From: Mycobacterium florentinum
GTDB taxonomy: Bacteria; Actinomycetota; Actinomycetes; Mycobacteriales; Mycobacteriaceae
Assembly: GCF_010730355.1 (NCBI RefSeq)
Contig: NZ_AP022576.1
Span: forward strand, 5,394,001 to 5,458,000
Length of the DNA stretch: 64,000 bases
Direction: 5' to 3'
The notes under the pieces are model-generated. The model did no database searches. It worked only from the letters and a program-made list of their open reading frames with translations, and was not told the origin of the DNA. The translations under genes were made by a program, and so were the position numbers. Of this stretch, positions 44,423 through 56,080 are shown in pieces (position 1 is the first letter of the stretch; every line of letters begins with the position of its first letter).

Positions 44423-46468
44423 ATGACGGTCGGCCAGTCCGCAGCCAAAGCCAGAGAGCTGGTGTGGCCGCTGCTTACCGGCGTCGCGGTGCTGGCCGGT
44501 TGCACGGCCGCCGGCATCGGGGCGTTGTCGCTGGCCGACGCGCTGACCGCCACCGGACTGCCCAATCCGGGCCCGGCAACCACGCTGGGTCTGCCGTTCG
44601 TCCGGGCGGCGGGTGAGATCGCCGCGGTGCTGGCCGTGGGGTCGTTTCTGTTCGCGGCCTTCCTGGTGCCGCCGCAGAAGTCCGGCGTGCTCGACGCCGA
44701 TGGATACCGCGCGCTTCGGGTGGGGACGGTCGCGTCGGGCGCCTGGGCGGTGTGTGCTCTCCTGCTGATCCCGCTGACCATCTCCGACGTCTCCGGGCAC
44801 CGGCTGGCCGAGATCCTCAATCCGGTGCGGCTCTGGTCGCTGGCCAGCCTGGTCAACACCGCCTCGTCGTGGCGCTGGACGGCGTTTCTGGCCGCCGGCG
44901 TCACGCTGGCCAGCTTGGCGGTGCTGCGCTGGTCGTGGACGCCGCTGCTGTTGGCCGGCTCGCTGGTCACCCTGATCCCGCTGGGCCTGACGGGCCACTC
45001 GTCGGCCGGCGGCTCGCATGACCTGGCCACCAATAGCCTGTTGATCCACCTCGTCGCCGCCAGCCTGTGGGCCGGCGGGCTGCTGGCCGTGCTCGCACAC
45101 GCGCTGCGCGGTGGCGACCACCTCGCCCTGGCCGCCCGGCGGTTCTCGACGATCGCATTGTGGTGCTGGGTCGCGATGGCGCTCAGCGGCGTGATGAACG
45201 CCCTGGTGCGGCTGCTGCCGTCGGACCTGCTGACCACGACATACGGGCGGCTGGTGCTGGTCAAGGTCGTCGCGCTGGGTGCGCTCGGGGTCCTGGGCTG
45301 GCGGCAACGGCGCGCCGGAGTCGTTGCGCTGCAACGTGATCCCACGTCGCGCAGCGGCCTGATCCGGCTGGCGCTGGTCGAGGCGGCCCTGTTCGGCGTG
45401 ACGTTCGGCGTCGCGGTCGGACTCGGCCGTACCCCACCGCCACCACCGCCGGTCCGGCTGCCGTCGATTCCTGAGGCCGAGATCGGTTACGACTTCGAGG
45501 GCGGGCCGACGGTGGCGCGCGTCCTGTTCGATTGGCGCTTCGATCTGGTCTTCGGTACGGCCGCAATCCTTTTGGCCGCGCTGTATGTGGCGGGGGTGCT
45601 GCGGCTGCGCCGCCGCGGCGATCACTGGCCGTCCGGCCGGATCGTGGCCTGGTTGTTGGGCTGTCTGACCCTGCTGTTCGTCACATCATCCGGGGTCGGC
45701 CGCTACATGCCGGCGATGTTCAGCATGCACATGGCCGCGCACATGGGGCTGTCGATGCTGGTGCCGATCCTGCTGGTGCTGGGCGCGCCGGTGAGCCTGG
45801 CGCTGCGGGCGCTGCCCGCCGCCGGCCGCGACGACCCGCCGGGCATGCGCGAATGGCTGCTGGCCGCCCTGCACAGCCGGGTGTCGCGCATCCTGACCAA
45901 TCCGATCGTGGCCACGGTGCTGTTCGTCGCGGGCTTCTACGGCCTGTACTTCACCTCGATCTTCGACGGCGCGGTCGCCAGCCACGCCGGGCATCTGGCG
46001 ATGAACGTGCACTTCCTGGTCAGCGGCTACCTCTTCTATTGGGTGGTGATCGGTGTGGACCCCACGCCGCGTCCGATCCCGCCGCTGGCCAAGGTGGGCG
46101 TGGTGTTCGCGTCGCTGCCCATGCACGCGTTCTTCGGCGTGGAACTGATGGGCACCCCGACCGTGCTGGGCGAGGCCTACTACCGGTCGCTGGGCTTGAG
46201 TTGGCATACCGACCTGCTGGGCGATCAACACTTGGGCGGCGGAATCGCTTGGGCGGCAGGCGAAGTGCCGCTCGTCATCGTCATGCTCGCGCTGCTGGTG
46301 CAGTGGGCCCGCAGCGACGCGCGCACCGCGCGGCGCCTGGATCGGGCCGCCGACCGCGACGACGACGCCGATCTGACCGCCTACAACGCGATGCTGGCCG
46401 AAATGGCCCGCGGCTCGAGGCCGCGGCCCGCGTCTCAGGGACCCGCTTCGCCCGATCCGCGAGCGTAA
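44423..46468 (+). CDS. CopD-CtaG fused membrane protein (Rv0102-like)
   Basis: A 681-residue integral membrane protein. The N-terminal 320 residues look like a CopD copper-resistance domain (the HSSAGGSHDLATNSLLIHLV region with His ligands and LWAGGLLAVLAHAL), and the C-terminal 280 like the CtaG/caa3 oxidase assembly domain (MFSMHMAAHMGLSMLVP, HAGHLAMNVHFLVSGYLFYW). Met/His clusters suggest copper handling, perhaps for cytochrome oxidase assembly. As I recall, the M. tuberculosis homologue Rv0102 lies elsewhere, so this copy has moved or is a paralogue. The stop TAA is inside the second copy of the dispersed palindrome. Confidence 0.82.
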   Translation: MTVGQSAAKARELVWPLLTGVAVLAGCTAAGIGALSLADALTATGLPNPGPATTLGLPFVRAAGEIAAVLAVGSFLFAAFLVPPQKSGVLDADGYRALRVGTVASGAWAVCALLLIPLTISDVSGHRLAEILNPVRLWSLASLVNTASSWRWTAFLAAGVTLASLAVLRWSWTPLLLAGSLVTLIPLGLTGHSSAGGSHDLATNSLLIHLVAASLWAGGLLAVLAHALRGGDHLALAARRFSTIALWCWVAMALSGVMNALVRLLPSDLLTTTYGRLVLVKVVALGALGVLGWRQRRAGVVALQRDPTSRSGLIRLALVEAALFGVTFGVAVGLGRTPPPPPPVRLPSIPEAEIGYDFEGGPTVARVLFDWRFDLVFGTAAILLAALYVAGVLRLRRRGDHWPSGRIVAWLLGCLTLLFVTSSGVGRYMPAMFSMHMAAHMGLSMLVPILLVLGAPVSLALRALPAAGRDDPPGMREWLLAALHSRVSRILTNPIVATVLFVAGFYGLYFTSIFDGAVASHAGHLAMNVHFLVSGYLFYWVVIGVDPTPRPIPPLAKVGVVFASLPMHAFFGVELMGTPTVLGEAYYRSLGLSWHTDLLGDQHLGGGIAWAAGEVPLVIVMLALLVQWARSDARTARRLDRAADRDDDADLTAYNAMLAEMARGSRPRPASQGPASPDPRA

Positions 46469-46524
46469 CGTCACGGCGGTTTCCGGCGCGGATTTTCGCA
46501 GTGAGGTTACGCTCGCGGATCGGG
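46451..46524. repeat. Dispersed GAGCGTAAC palindrome, copy 2
   Basis: CCCGATCCGCGAGCGTAAC (46451-46469) and GTTACGCTCGCGGATCGGG (46506-46524) are exact 19-bp reverse complements around a 36-bp centre containing GATTTTCGC. It shares arms and interior with 16238-16297 and overlaps the stop codon of the CopD-CtaG gene. A bidirectional terminator role is plausible; neither copy has a T-run. Confidence 0.8.
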
Positions 46525-46731
46525 CGGGGAGCGGATGTGCGTTTCACCGGGTGTCGCGCAATTGAGCGGCCCGTCGGTGACCTGGCCGCCGCCGACGGCG
46601 CCTCGCGTCCTTTCCACAGTCGCGAGTTTGTCCACAGAGCCTGCCGGCGATCGGACCGGATTGCCGGTGAGTCGTCGGTGCCCCAGCGCTCAATGGGCAT
46701 CAGTCACGCGCAATACGAAAGGAACCAAGTC

Positions 46732-47214
46732 ATGTTCGAAACACCCCTTACCGTGGTCGGTCACATCGTCAACAATCCCGAGCGTCGGCAGGTCGGAAGT
46801 CAGGAGGTCATGAAGTTTCGCGTCGCCAGCAATTCGCGCCGCCGCACCGCCGACGGCGGCTGGGAGCCGGGGAATTCGCTGTTCATCAATGTCAATTGCT
46901 GGGGCAAGTTGGTCACCGGCGTCGGGGCCGCGCTCGGCAAGGGCGCCCCGGTGATCGTGGTCGGCTTCGTCTACACCAGCGAGTACGAGGACCGTGATGG
47001 CAATCGGCGTTCGTCGCTGGAGATGCGCGCGACGTCCGTGGGGCCCGATGTCTCGCGCGCGATCGTGCGCGTCGAAAAGCCCGGCTACACCGGCCCCGAC
47101 GCGGAACCGGCGGCCGTGGTCGGCGACACCACGGTCGAGCCGGTCGCCGAGGATGACGCGGCCGAATCCGGCGACGGCGCCGAGGACCCCAGCTCGCTGT
47201 CTCTGTCCGCCTAG
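46732..47214 (+). CDS. ssbB: Single-stranded DNA-binding protein paralogue
   Basis: A 160-residue OB-fold protein (Rv2478c orthologue), not the main SSB. The OB core is MFETPLTVVGHIVNNPERRQ, with the fold-typical TWINVxCW equivalent SLFINVNCWGKLVTGVG and KGAPVIVVGFVYTSEY. The acidic C-terminal tail (AEDDAAESGDGAEDP) lacks the DDDIPF end of replicative SSB, consistent with a paralogue that does not recruit the usual partners. RBS AAAGGA precedes ATG 46732. The 260 bp upstream has the dyad repeat and no gene. The symbol ssbB is used for mycobacterial second SSBs. Confidence 0.85.
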   Translation: MFETPLTVVGHIVNNPERRQVGSQEVMKFRVASNSRRRTADGGWEPGNSLFINVNCWGKLVTGVGAALGKGAPVIVVGFVYTSEYEDRDGNRRSSLEMRATSVGPDVSRAIVRVEKPGYTGPDAEPAAVVGDTTVEPVAEDDAAESGDGAEDPSSLSLSA

Positions 47215-47299
47215 CCGACGGCGTCGGGTCGGCGCCCTTGGGTGATGCCTAGGATGGTCGCGAGATCATTCTCGAACACCAGAAAGGCAAAACCGCGGC

Positions 47300-48976
<1,677 letters not shown>

Positions 48977-49078
48977 TGTCAGCTCTGCCAGCTGCCCCGC
49001 GACGACGCGGCCGATCGGTCGCCGAGAAGTGCGGTGACTGAGCGTAGGGCCATCCGTGCGGAGTAGGGAGCTAGCGGC

Positions 49079-52000
49079 ATGACGATCCGTTCGGGACCGA
49101 AGCAGCAAACGACGCCGTGGACCGCGTTCTCCTCGATGTCGGACGTGCCCGAGTGGATCTCCAAGGCCTACATCGAGACCTATCGCGGCCCCCACGACAA
49201 AGAACCCGGAACCCTCGAAACCGGCGTCATCGACCTGAACATCCCGGCCGCCATCCTCACCCCGGCGTTGCTGAGTGCCCACTACCGGCTCGGCGAGCAC
49301 CGGCCGCCCGGCGAGAGCTGCGTCGCGGTCTACCCGCCCGAGGATCCCGCGGGTTTCGGGCCCGCGCTGCAGGTCGTCACCGACCACGGTGGCATGTTGA
49401 TGGACTCCGTCACGGTGCTGCTGCACCGACTCGGCGTCTCATACTCCGCACTGATGACCCCGGTGTTCGACGTCCAGCGCAACCCGTCGGGCGACCTACT
49501 CAGCATCGAACCCAAAGCGCCCGGCACGCCGCAATACGTCGGCGAGGCCTGGATCCACATCCAGTTCGTGCCGTCGGTCGACACCAAGGCGCTCGCCGAG
49601 GTCGAAAAATTGCTGCCGCGGGTTCTCAGCGACGTCCAACAGGTGGCCTCCGATGCGGCGGGGATCATCGCCGCCCTGAGCAATCTGGCCGCAGACGTCG
49701 AAACCAACGTCGGTGGGCGATTCACGGCGCCCGACCGCGAGGATGTCGCGGCACTGCTGCGCTGGCTGGGTGACGGCAATTTTCTGTTGCTGGGCTACCA
49801 GCGATGCCGGGTGCATGACGGTCTGGTCTCCGGCGACGGGACCAGCGATCTCGGCGTGCTGCGCAGTCGGACCGGTTCTCGGCCGCGGCTGACCGACGAC
49901 GACAAACTGCTGGTCCTGGCTCAGGCCACGGTCGGTAGCTATCTGCGCTACGGGGCCTACCCCTATGCCGTCGGGGTGCGCGAATACGTCGACGGCGGCG
50001 TGATCGAGCACCGCTTCGTCGGGCTGTTCACCGTCGCCGCGATGAACGCCGATGTCCTGGAGATCCCGGCGATCTCGCGCCGGGTCCGCGAGGCGCTGGC
50101 GATGGCCGACAACGACCCCGCCCATCCGGCTCAGTTGATCCTCGACGTGATCCAGACCGTCCCGCGCTCGGAGCTGTTCACGCTCAGCGGCGAGCGGCTT
50201 TTCACGATGGCCAAGGCCGTCGTGGATCTGGGATCCCAACGGCGAGCGTTGTTGTTCGTGCGGGCCGACCGGCTGCGCTACTTCGTCTCGTGCCTGGTGT
50301 ATGTGCCGCGGGATCGCTACACCACCGCCGTGCGGTTGCAGATCGAGGACATCCTGGTTCGCGAATTCGGTGGCACGCGGCTGGAATTCACCGCGCGCGT
50401 CAGTGAATCGCCTTGGGCGCTCATGCATTTCATGGTGAGACTGCCCGAAGATGCGGGCCCGGTCGACGTCTCCGAAACCAACCGGATGCGAATCCAGGCG
50501 CTGGTCAGCGAGGCCGCGCGCACCTGGTCCGACCGGCTCGTCGCCGCCGCGCCTGCCGGCGGGATCTCGCACGCCGACGCCGAGCACTACGCCGACGCCT
50601 TCTCCGAGGGCTACAAGTCGGCGCTGACGCCCGACGACGCGCTCGGCCACATCAGCATCATCAAGGAGCTGACCGACGATTCGGTCAAGCTGGTATTCAC
50701 CGATCGCGGCGAGGAAACCGCGCAACTGACCTGGTTCCTGGGCGGGCACAGCGCCTCGCTGAGCCAGCTGCTGCCGATGCTGCAGAGCATGGGTGTGGTG
50801 GTGCTCGAGGAGCGCCCGTTCACGGTCGTCCGGCCGGACGGATTGCCGGTGTGGATCTATCAGTTCCGCATCTCGCCGCACCCGACCATCCAGCTGGCGC
50901 AGACGCAGGCCGACCGGGACGCGACGGCGGAACGATTCGCCGAAGCGGTCACCGCGATTTGGCACGGCCGCGTCGAGGTCGACCGGTTCAACGAGCTGGT
51001 GATGCGCGCCGGGCTGAGCTGGCAGCAGGTCGTGCTGCTGCGCGCCTACGCAAAGTACTTGCGGCAGGCCAACTTTCCCTACAGCCAGGCCTACATCGAA
51101 TCGGTGCTCAACGAGCACCCCTCGACCGCGCGATCGCTGGTGCGGCTGTTTGAAGCGCTTTTCGATCCCAGCACCGCGGGATCGGCGACGAGCCGCGATG
51201 CGCAAACGGCCGCCGCCGCGGTCGCCGCGGACATCGACGCGCTGGTCAGTCTGGACACCGACCGCATCCTGCGCGCCTTCGCGTCACTGGTGCAGGCGAC
51301 GTTGCGCACGAATTACTTTGTGACACGCGAAGGTTCGGCCCGGGCTCGCAACGTGCTGGCGATCAAGCTGGATGCCCAGCTGGTCGACGAGCTTCCGCTG
51401 CCGCGGCCCAAGTACGAAATCTTCATCTACTCACCGCGTGTCGAGGGCGTGCACCTGCGGTTCGGCCCGGTGGCGCGCGGCGGGTTGCGCTGGTCGGACC
51501 GGCGCGACGACTTCCGCACCGAGATCCTGGGCCTGGTCAAGGCGCAGGCGGTCAAGAACGCCGTCATCGTGCCGGTCGGGGCCAAGGGTGGATTCGTCCT
51601 CAAGCGACCGCCGCTGCCCACCGGGGATGCCGCGGCCGACCGCGACGCGACCCGCGCCGAGGGCGTCGCCTGCTATCAGCTCTTCATCTCCGGATTGCTC
51701 GACGTCACCGACAATGTCGACCACTCCACCGGCAAGGTCAGCCCGCCACCGCAGGTGATTCGCCGCGACGGCGACGACGCCTACCTGGTGGTCGCCGCGG
51801 ACAAGGGCACCGCCACCTTCTCCGACATCGCCAACGACGTCGCCCACTCCTACGGCTTCTGGCTGGGCGACGCCTTCGCGTCCGGCGGATCGGTCGGCTA
51901 CGACCACAAGGCGATGGGCATCACCGCCAAGGGCGCCTGGGAAGCCGTCAAGCGACACTTCCGCGAGATGGGCGTCGACACCCAAACCGAGGACTTCACG

Positions 52001-53911
52001 GTGGTCGGCGTCGGCGACATGAGCGGCGACGTGTTCGGCAACGGCATGCTGTTGAGCAAGCACATCAGGCTGATCGCCGCCTTCGATCACCGGCACATCT
52101 TCTTGGACCCCGACCCCGACGCGGCGGCGACGTGGCCGGAACGCCGGCGGATGTTCGACCTGCCGCGGTCCAGCTGGGAGGACTACGACAAGTCGTTGAT
52201 CAGCGAGGGCGGCGGGGTGTACAGCCGCGAGCAAAAGGCGATCCCGATCAGCCCGCAGGTGCGCCTGGCGCTCGGCATCGACGACGAGATCACCGAGATG
52301 GCTCCGCCCAACCTGATCAAGGCGATCCTGCTGGCGCCGGTGGACCTGCTGTTCAACGGCGGCATCGGTACCTACGTCAAAGCCGAGTCCGAGTCCGACG
52401 CCGACGTCGGCGATCGTGCCAACGACCCGGTGCGGGTCAACGGAAACCAGTTGCGCGCCAAGGTGATCGGCGAGGGCGGCAACCTCGGCGTGACGGCCCT
52501 GGGTCGCGTCGAGTTCGACCTGGCCGGTGGGCGGGTCAACACCGACGCGATGGACAACTCCGCCGGCGTGGATTGCTCCGACCACGAGGTCAACATCAAG
52601 ATCCTGATCGACTCGCTGGTCACCGGCGGCAAGGTGAACGCCGACGAGCGCAGCGCGCTGCTGGAATCGATGACCGACGAGGTCGCCAAACTGGTGCTCG
52701 CCGACAACGAGGACCAGAACGACCTGGTGGGCACCAGCCGCGCCAACGCCGCGAGCCTGCTGCCGGTGCACGCGATGCAGATCAAGTACCTCGAGGAGAA
52801 CGGCGTCGACCGCGAACTGGAAGCCCTGCCATCGGAGAAGGAAATCGCGCGGCGCACCGAGGCCGGTCTCGGGCTCACCTCGCCCGAGCTGTGCACGCTG
52901 ATGGCTCACGTCAAGCTGCTCCTCAAAGCGGAGATGCTGACCACCGAGCTGCCGGAGCAGGACGTCTTCGCCTCACGGCTGCCCCGGTATTTCCCAACAC
53001 CTTTGCGCGAACGGTTCACCCCGGAGATCCGTACTCATCAGCTACGCCGCGAGATCGTCACGACGATGCTGATCAACGACATGGTGGACGCCGCCGGCAT
53101 CAGCTATGCCTACCGGCTCACCCAGGATGTCGGCGTCGGGCACATCGACGCGGTGCGCACCTGGGTCGCCACCGACGCGATCTTCGGTATCGACCAGATC
53201 TGGCGCGGTATCCGCGCGGCGGACATCCCGGTCGCGGTGTCGGACCGGATGACGCTGGACACGCGACGACTGATCGACCGGGCCGGACGCTGGCTGCTCA
53301 ACTACCGGCCGCAGCCGCTGGCCGTCGGCGCCGAGATCAACCGGTTCGCCGCCAAGGTCAAAACGCTGACCCCGCGCATGTCGGATTGGCTGCGCGGTGA
53401 CGACAAGGCCATCGTCGAACAGGAAGCCGCGGCGTTCGCCGCCCAAGGCGCGCCCGAAGAGCTGGCCTACCTGGTGGCGGCCGGGCTGTACCGCTTCAGC
53501 CTGCTCGACATCATCGACATCGCCGACATCACCGAGACCGATCCCGCCGACGTCGCGGACACGTACTTCGCGCTGATGGACCGGCTGGGCACCGACGGCC
53601 TGCTCACCGCGATCTCCGCGCTGCCGCGCTACGACCGCTGGCATTCGTTGGCGCGCTTGGCGATTCGCGACGACATCTACGCCTCGCTGCGATCGCTGTG
53701 TCTCGACGTGCTGGCGGTGGGGGAACCGGACGAAAGTGGGGAAGAGAAGATCGCGGAGTGGGAGCACATCAGCGCGTCCCGGGTGGAGCGGGCGCGGCGC
53801 ACGCTCACCGAAATCTATGCCAGCGGCGGCGAGGACCTCGCGACGCTGTCGGTGGCCGCCCGGCAGATCCGTCGCATGACCCGCACCAGCGGGCGGGGGA
53901 CGTCCGGGTGA
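49079..53911 (+). CDS. gdh: NAD-dependent glutamate dehydrogenase, large (180-kDa) type
   Basis: A 1,610-residue enzyme (Rv2476c orthologue, similar length) oxidising glutamate to 2-oxoglutarate and ammonia with NAD+. The N-terminal 700 residues are the regulatory ACT-containing part; the catalytic domain begins near [17 protein letters not shown], with [19 protein letters not shown] and [20 protein letters not shown] carrying the substrate Lys residues, then the Rossmann part ([16 protein letters not shown]). In mycobacteria this enzyme is inhibited by GarA. Start ATG 49079 follows GGAGCTAG. The GTG of the thioesterase gene overlaps its stop, so the two are coupled. Confidence 0.95.
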   Translation: MTIRSGPKQQTTPWTAFSSMSDVPEWISKAYIETYRGPHDKEPGTLETGVIDLNIPAAILTPALLSAHYRLGEHRPPGESCVAVYPPEDPAGFGPALQVVTDHGGMLMDSVTVLLHRLGVSYSALMTPVFDVQRNPSGDLLSIEPKAPGTPQYVGEAWIHIQFVPSVDTKALAEVEKLLPRVLSDVQQVASDAAGIIAALSNLAADVETNVGGRFTAPDREDVAALLRWLGDGNFLLLGYQRCRVHDGLVSGDGTSDLGVLRSRTGSRPRLTDDDKLLVLAQATVGSYLRYGAYPYAVGVREYVDGGVIEHRFVGLFTVAAMNADVLEIPAISRRVREALAMADNDPAHPAQLILDVIQTVPRSELFTLSGERLFTMAKAVVDLGSQRRALLFVRADRLRYFVSCLVYVPRDRYTTAVRLQIEDILVREFGGTRLEFTARVSESPWALMHFMVRLPEDAGPVDVSETNRMRIQALVSEAARTWSDRLVAAAPAGGISHADAEHYADAFSEGYKSALTPDDALGHISIIKELTDDSVKLVFTDRGEETAQLTWFLGGHSASLSQLLPMLQSMGVVVLEERPFTVVRPDGLPVWIYQFRISPHPTIQLAQTQADRDATAERFAEAVTAIWHGRVEVDRFNELVMRAGLSWQQVVLLRAYAKYLRQANFPYSQAYIESVLNEHPSTARSLVRLFEALFDPSTAGSATSRDAQTAAAAVAADIDALVSLDTDRILRAFASLVQATLRTNYFVTREGSARARNVLAIKLDAQLVDELPLPRPKYEIFIYSPRVEGVHLRFGPVARGGLRWSDRRDDFRTEILGLVKAQAVKNAVIVPVGAKGGFVLKRPPLPTGDAAADRDATRAEGVACYQLFISGLLDVTDNVDHSTGKVSPPPQVIRRDGDDAYLVVAADKGTATFSDIANDVAHSYGFWLGDAFASGGSVGYDHKAMGITAKGAWEAVKRHFREMGVDTQTEDFTVVGVGDMSGDVFGNGMLLSKHIRLIAAFDHRHIFLDPDPDAAATWPERRRMFDLPRSSWEDYDKSLISEGGGVYSREQKAIPISPQVRLALGIDDEITEMAPPNLIKAILLAPVDLLFNGGIGTYVKAESESDADVGDRANDPVRVNGNQLRAKVIGEGGNLGVTALGRVEFDLAGGRVNTDAMDNSAGVDCSDHEVNIKILIDSLVTGGKVNADERSALLESMTDEVAKLVLADNEDQNDLVGTSRANAASLLPVHAMQIKYLEENGVDRELEALPSEKEIARRTEAGLGLTSPELCTLMAHVKLLLKAEMLTTELPEQDVFASRLPRYFPTPLRERFTPEIRTHQLRREIVTTMLINDMVDAAGISYAYRLTQDVGVGHIDAVRTWVATDAIFGIDQIWRGIRAADIPVAVSDRMTLDTRRLIDRAGRWLLNYRPQPLAVGAEINRFAAKVKTLTPRMSDWLRGDDKAIVEQEAAAFAAQGAPEELAYLVAAGLYRFSLLDIIDIADITETDPADVADTYFALMDRLGTDGLLTAISALPRYDRWHSLARLAIRDDIYASLRSLCLDVLAVGEPDESGEEKIAEWEHISASRVERARRTLTEIYASGGEDLATLSVAARQIRRMTRTSGRGTSG

Positions 53912-54321
53912 CCGTCGGATACGTCGCGTCGGTGCCGGTGCGCTGGTCGGACATCGACATGTATCAACACGTCAACCACGCCACGATGGTCACGCTGCTG
54001 GAAGAGTCACGGGTTCCCTTCCTCAAGCCGGCCTTCGAGGTCGATATCTTGGAGATCGGCCTGCTGATCGCCGACGTGCGCGTCACCTACAAAGCGCAGC
54101 TGAAGTTGGTGGATTCGCCTCTGCAGGTGACCATCTGGACCAAGCAGCTGCGGACGGTCGACTTCACGCTGGGCTACGAGGTGCGGTCGGTCAGTGCCGA
54201 TCCGGAGTCCAAGCCGGCCGTCATCGCCGAGTCGCAGCTGGCCGCCGTTCACATCCAGGAGCAGCGGCTGGTGCGACTTTCGCCACAGCATCGGGAGTAT
54301 TTGCAACGGTGGCTGCGTTAG
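53908..54321 (+). CDS. Acyl-CoA thioesterase, 4HBT hot-dog fold
   Basis: A 137-residue thioesterase (Rv2475c orthologue) starting at GTG 53908 inside the gdh stop (GTGA). The active-site motif is [19 protein letters not shown], with the Asp and His/Asn of the 4-hydroxybenzoyl-CoA thioesterase family; [19 protein letters not shown] is the central strand. It should cleave acyl-CoA esters in the cytosol; the chain specificity is unknown. Translational coupling to gdh is conserved in mycobacteria. The next gene overlaps its end by 13 bp. Confidence 0.9.
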   Translation: MTVGYVASVPVRWSDIDMYQHVNHATMVTLLEESRVPFLKPAFEVDILEIGLLIADVRVTYKAQLKLVDSPLQVTIWTKQLRTVDFTLGYEVRSVSADPESKPAVIAESQLAAVHIQEQRLVRLSPQHREYLQRWLR

Positions 54322-54980
54322 CCGATCGCGGACTGTGGCTGGGCCCGGCATCGATGCAGGCCCACCGCGCCGACCTGGCCGCGTTCGTCGATCACGCTGT
54401 ACGCCTTGACGATGCCGCGGTCGTTCGGTTGCGGGCTCGATCTTCGGGCTTGCTAACCGCCTGGATGGCAACGGGTTTCGACGTGCTGGCCAGCCGGGTG
54501 GTGGTGGGCCAGGTGCGGCCCGAGGACATGACCGTCGCCGCGAACGGGCTGGCGCGTGGGCTGTCGGCGATGGACGACACCGGCTACGTCGATCCCGGTT
54601 TCACGATGGACTCGTCGTGGCGCAGTGCGCTGCCACCGGAATCCGGCTTCACCTACCTCGACGACGTGCCGGCCCAGGTGATGCTGGACCTGGCGCAAGA
54701 AGGAGTGCGACTGGCCAAGGAGCACAGCAGCGCGCACGGCCCGCCGGCCTCGCTACTCGACCAGGAGGTGGTCCGGGTCAGCTCCGCTGACACCAGCGTG
54801 GGGCTGCCGATGCGTTGTGTGTTCGCTTTGACCGCAATGGGTTTCCTGCCGCAGTCAAGGGATGCAATCGACGCGAGCGAAATGATCCGGGTCCGGACCC
54901 TTCCGGCGTGGTTACGTCTCGACGCGCGCTTCGGATCGGTGTACCGCCGTCGCGGCCAGGCGGCGCTGCTGCTGCGCTGA
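54309..54980 (+). CDS. Conserved mycobacterial protein of unknown function (Rv2474c-like)
   Basis: A 223-residue protein from GTG 54309, overlapping the thioesterase by 13 bp. It is mostly helical and acidic/Ala-rich: [20 protein letters not shown], then RARSSGLLTAWMATGFDVLA, a central YVDPGFTMDSSWRSALPPES loop, and a basic C-terminus (GSVYRRRGQAALLLR). There is no signal, membrane helix or known catalytic motif. Its place at the end of the ettA-gdh-thioesterase run is conserved with M. tuberculosis, so a link with that operon is likely, but no function can be assigned. Confidence 0.75.
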   Translation: MAALADRGLWLGPASMQAHRADLAAFVDHAVRLDDAAVVRLRARSSGLLTAWMATGFDVLASRVVVGQVRPEDMTVAANGLARGLSAMDDTGYVDPGFTMDSSWRSALPPESGFTYLDDVPAQVMLDLAQEGVRLAKEHSSAHGPPASLLDQEVVRVSSADTSVGLPMRCVFALTAMGFLPQSRDAIDASEMIRVRTLPAWLRLDARFGSVYRRRGQAALLLR

Positions 54981-54988
54981 GCGGTGCG

Positions 54989-56026
54989 TCAGGCCCGGTA
55001 CTGCACCCACAACGGCAAGACGGCGTCCAGGTAATCCATAAACTTCTTGAGCCCCACCCGGTATTGCCCGAATCCGTATGGATCTTCGGCATATTCCGGA
55101 AATGCGATGCCCAGTCCGAAGAGCCCCGGGGCAAGGATTCCGTTTCTCCTGTTGTAATCCAGTGGGCCCCACTGCGGTGTCTCGGGCAGGTTTCTCCGCT
55201 CGAAGCCCACGGTGTAGACCACACGGTCGCACTGGCCGAGTTTCTCGTCGAATTCCGGGCTGGACACCCAACATCTCTCCAGCCGCTCCGGGTAGACCCC
55301 GTCGATGTTTTCCCGAGCCCACGCGGCCGCTCGGCCCTTGAGGCCGGTGTCGTCGAACAGGATCCAATCATCAAGATACACAGCGTATTTCAATGGGCTC
55401 TGGTAGAAGTTGATCACCCTCTTGACGGGGTGGCGCAGCAGATTCGGCAGTACGATCATCGACGAGTGCGACGAGCCGAAGACGGCCACCGTCGCGCCGT
55501 CGAGCGACTGCTCGGCGAGCCGGTCGGGATCCAGCGCCACCTCCACCGCAATCTCGTCGAGGCCGGGATAGGCAAGCTTCTTGGGCACCGCGCCGACGGC
55601 GAGGATCACATTTTCGGAGACAACTTCTTGGTGCTCCGTTTCAATTCTCCATCGCCTGTTGCCCAGGAAAAGCGACGTCGCTGTGGTTTGAAAGACGTCT
55701 ACCCGCTCGCGCAAGTGCGCGGTAATCCACACCAGTGGATCGGCGACCAGGTCAAGGGCGCATGTCTGGCCCGGGTCGATATCGTGCAGCGGCAGCGCCG
55801 GTGCCTCCGAGAAACGAAACGCCGCAGAGCCATTCAGGAAGTGCAGGAAGGTTTCGGCGATGGTGTTGCTCGACACCGCCCGCCACTTCTGGCCGAGATC
55901 GCCTGCCGCAAAAGCGGGATCGATCCAGGCGATCTTGTCCGCCGCGACGCCCTGATCTAAAAGCCTTCCGACCGCAGCAATTCCGGCGGGGCCGGCTCCG
56001 ATCACTGCCCACGCATACGCTGCCAT
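54989..56026 (-). CDS. FAD-dependent pyridine nucleotide-disulfide-like oxidoreductase
   Basis: A 345-residue flavoprotein starting MAAYAWAVIGAGPAGIAAVG. The FAD-binding GAGPAG follows the first strand, and a second nucleotide-binding region is VAVFGSSHSSMIVLPNLL. There is no CxxC, so it is not a classic disulfide reductase; it resembles the FAD/NAD(P)-binding lysine- or ornithine-monooxygenase-like proteins. A -10-like TATATG six bases before the ATG at 56026 suggests a leaderless start; the upstream ATG at 56035 lies in that box. It lies where other genes occur in M. tuberculosis, so it is probably an acquired gene. Substrate unknown. Confidence 0.75.
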   Translation of the reverse strand: MAAYAWAVIGAGPAGIAAVGRLLDQGVAADKIAWIDPAFAAGDLGQKWRAVSSNTIAETFLHFLNGSAAFRFSEAPALPLHDIDPGQTCALDLVADPLVWITAHLRERVDVFQTTATSLFLGNRRWRIETEHQEVVSENVILAVGAVPKKLAYPGLDEIAVEVALDPDRLAEQSLDGATVAVFGSSHSSMIVLPNLLRHPVKRVINFYQSPLKYAVYLDDWILFDDTGLKGRAAAWARENIDGVYPERLERCWVSSPEFDEKLGQCDRVVYTVGFERRNLPETPQWGPLDYNRRNGILAPGLFGLGIAFPEYAEDPYGFGQYRVGLKKFMDYLDAVLPLWVQYRA

Positions 56027-56080
56027 GTAACACATATAGGCCAGCGCGGGCCGCGACGCGAATCGGCCCCCGGTGGGAAG

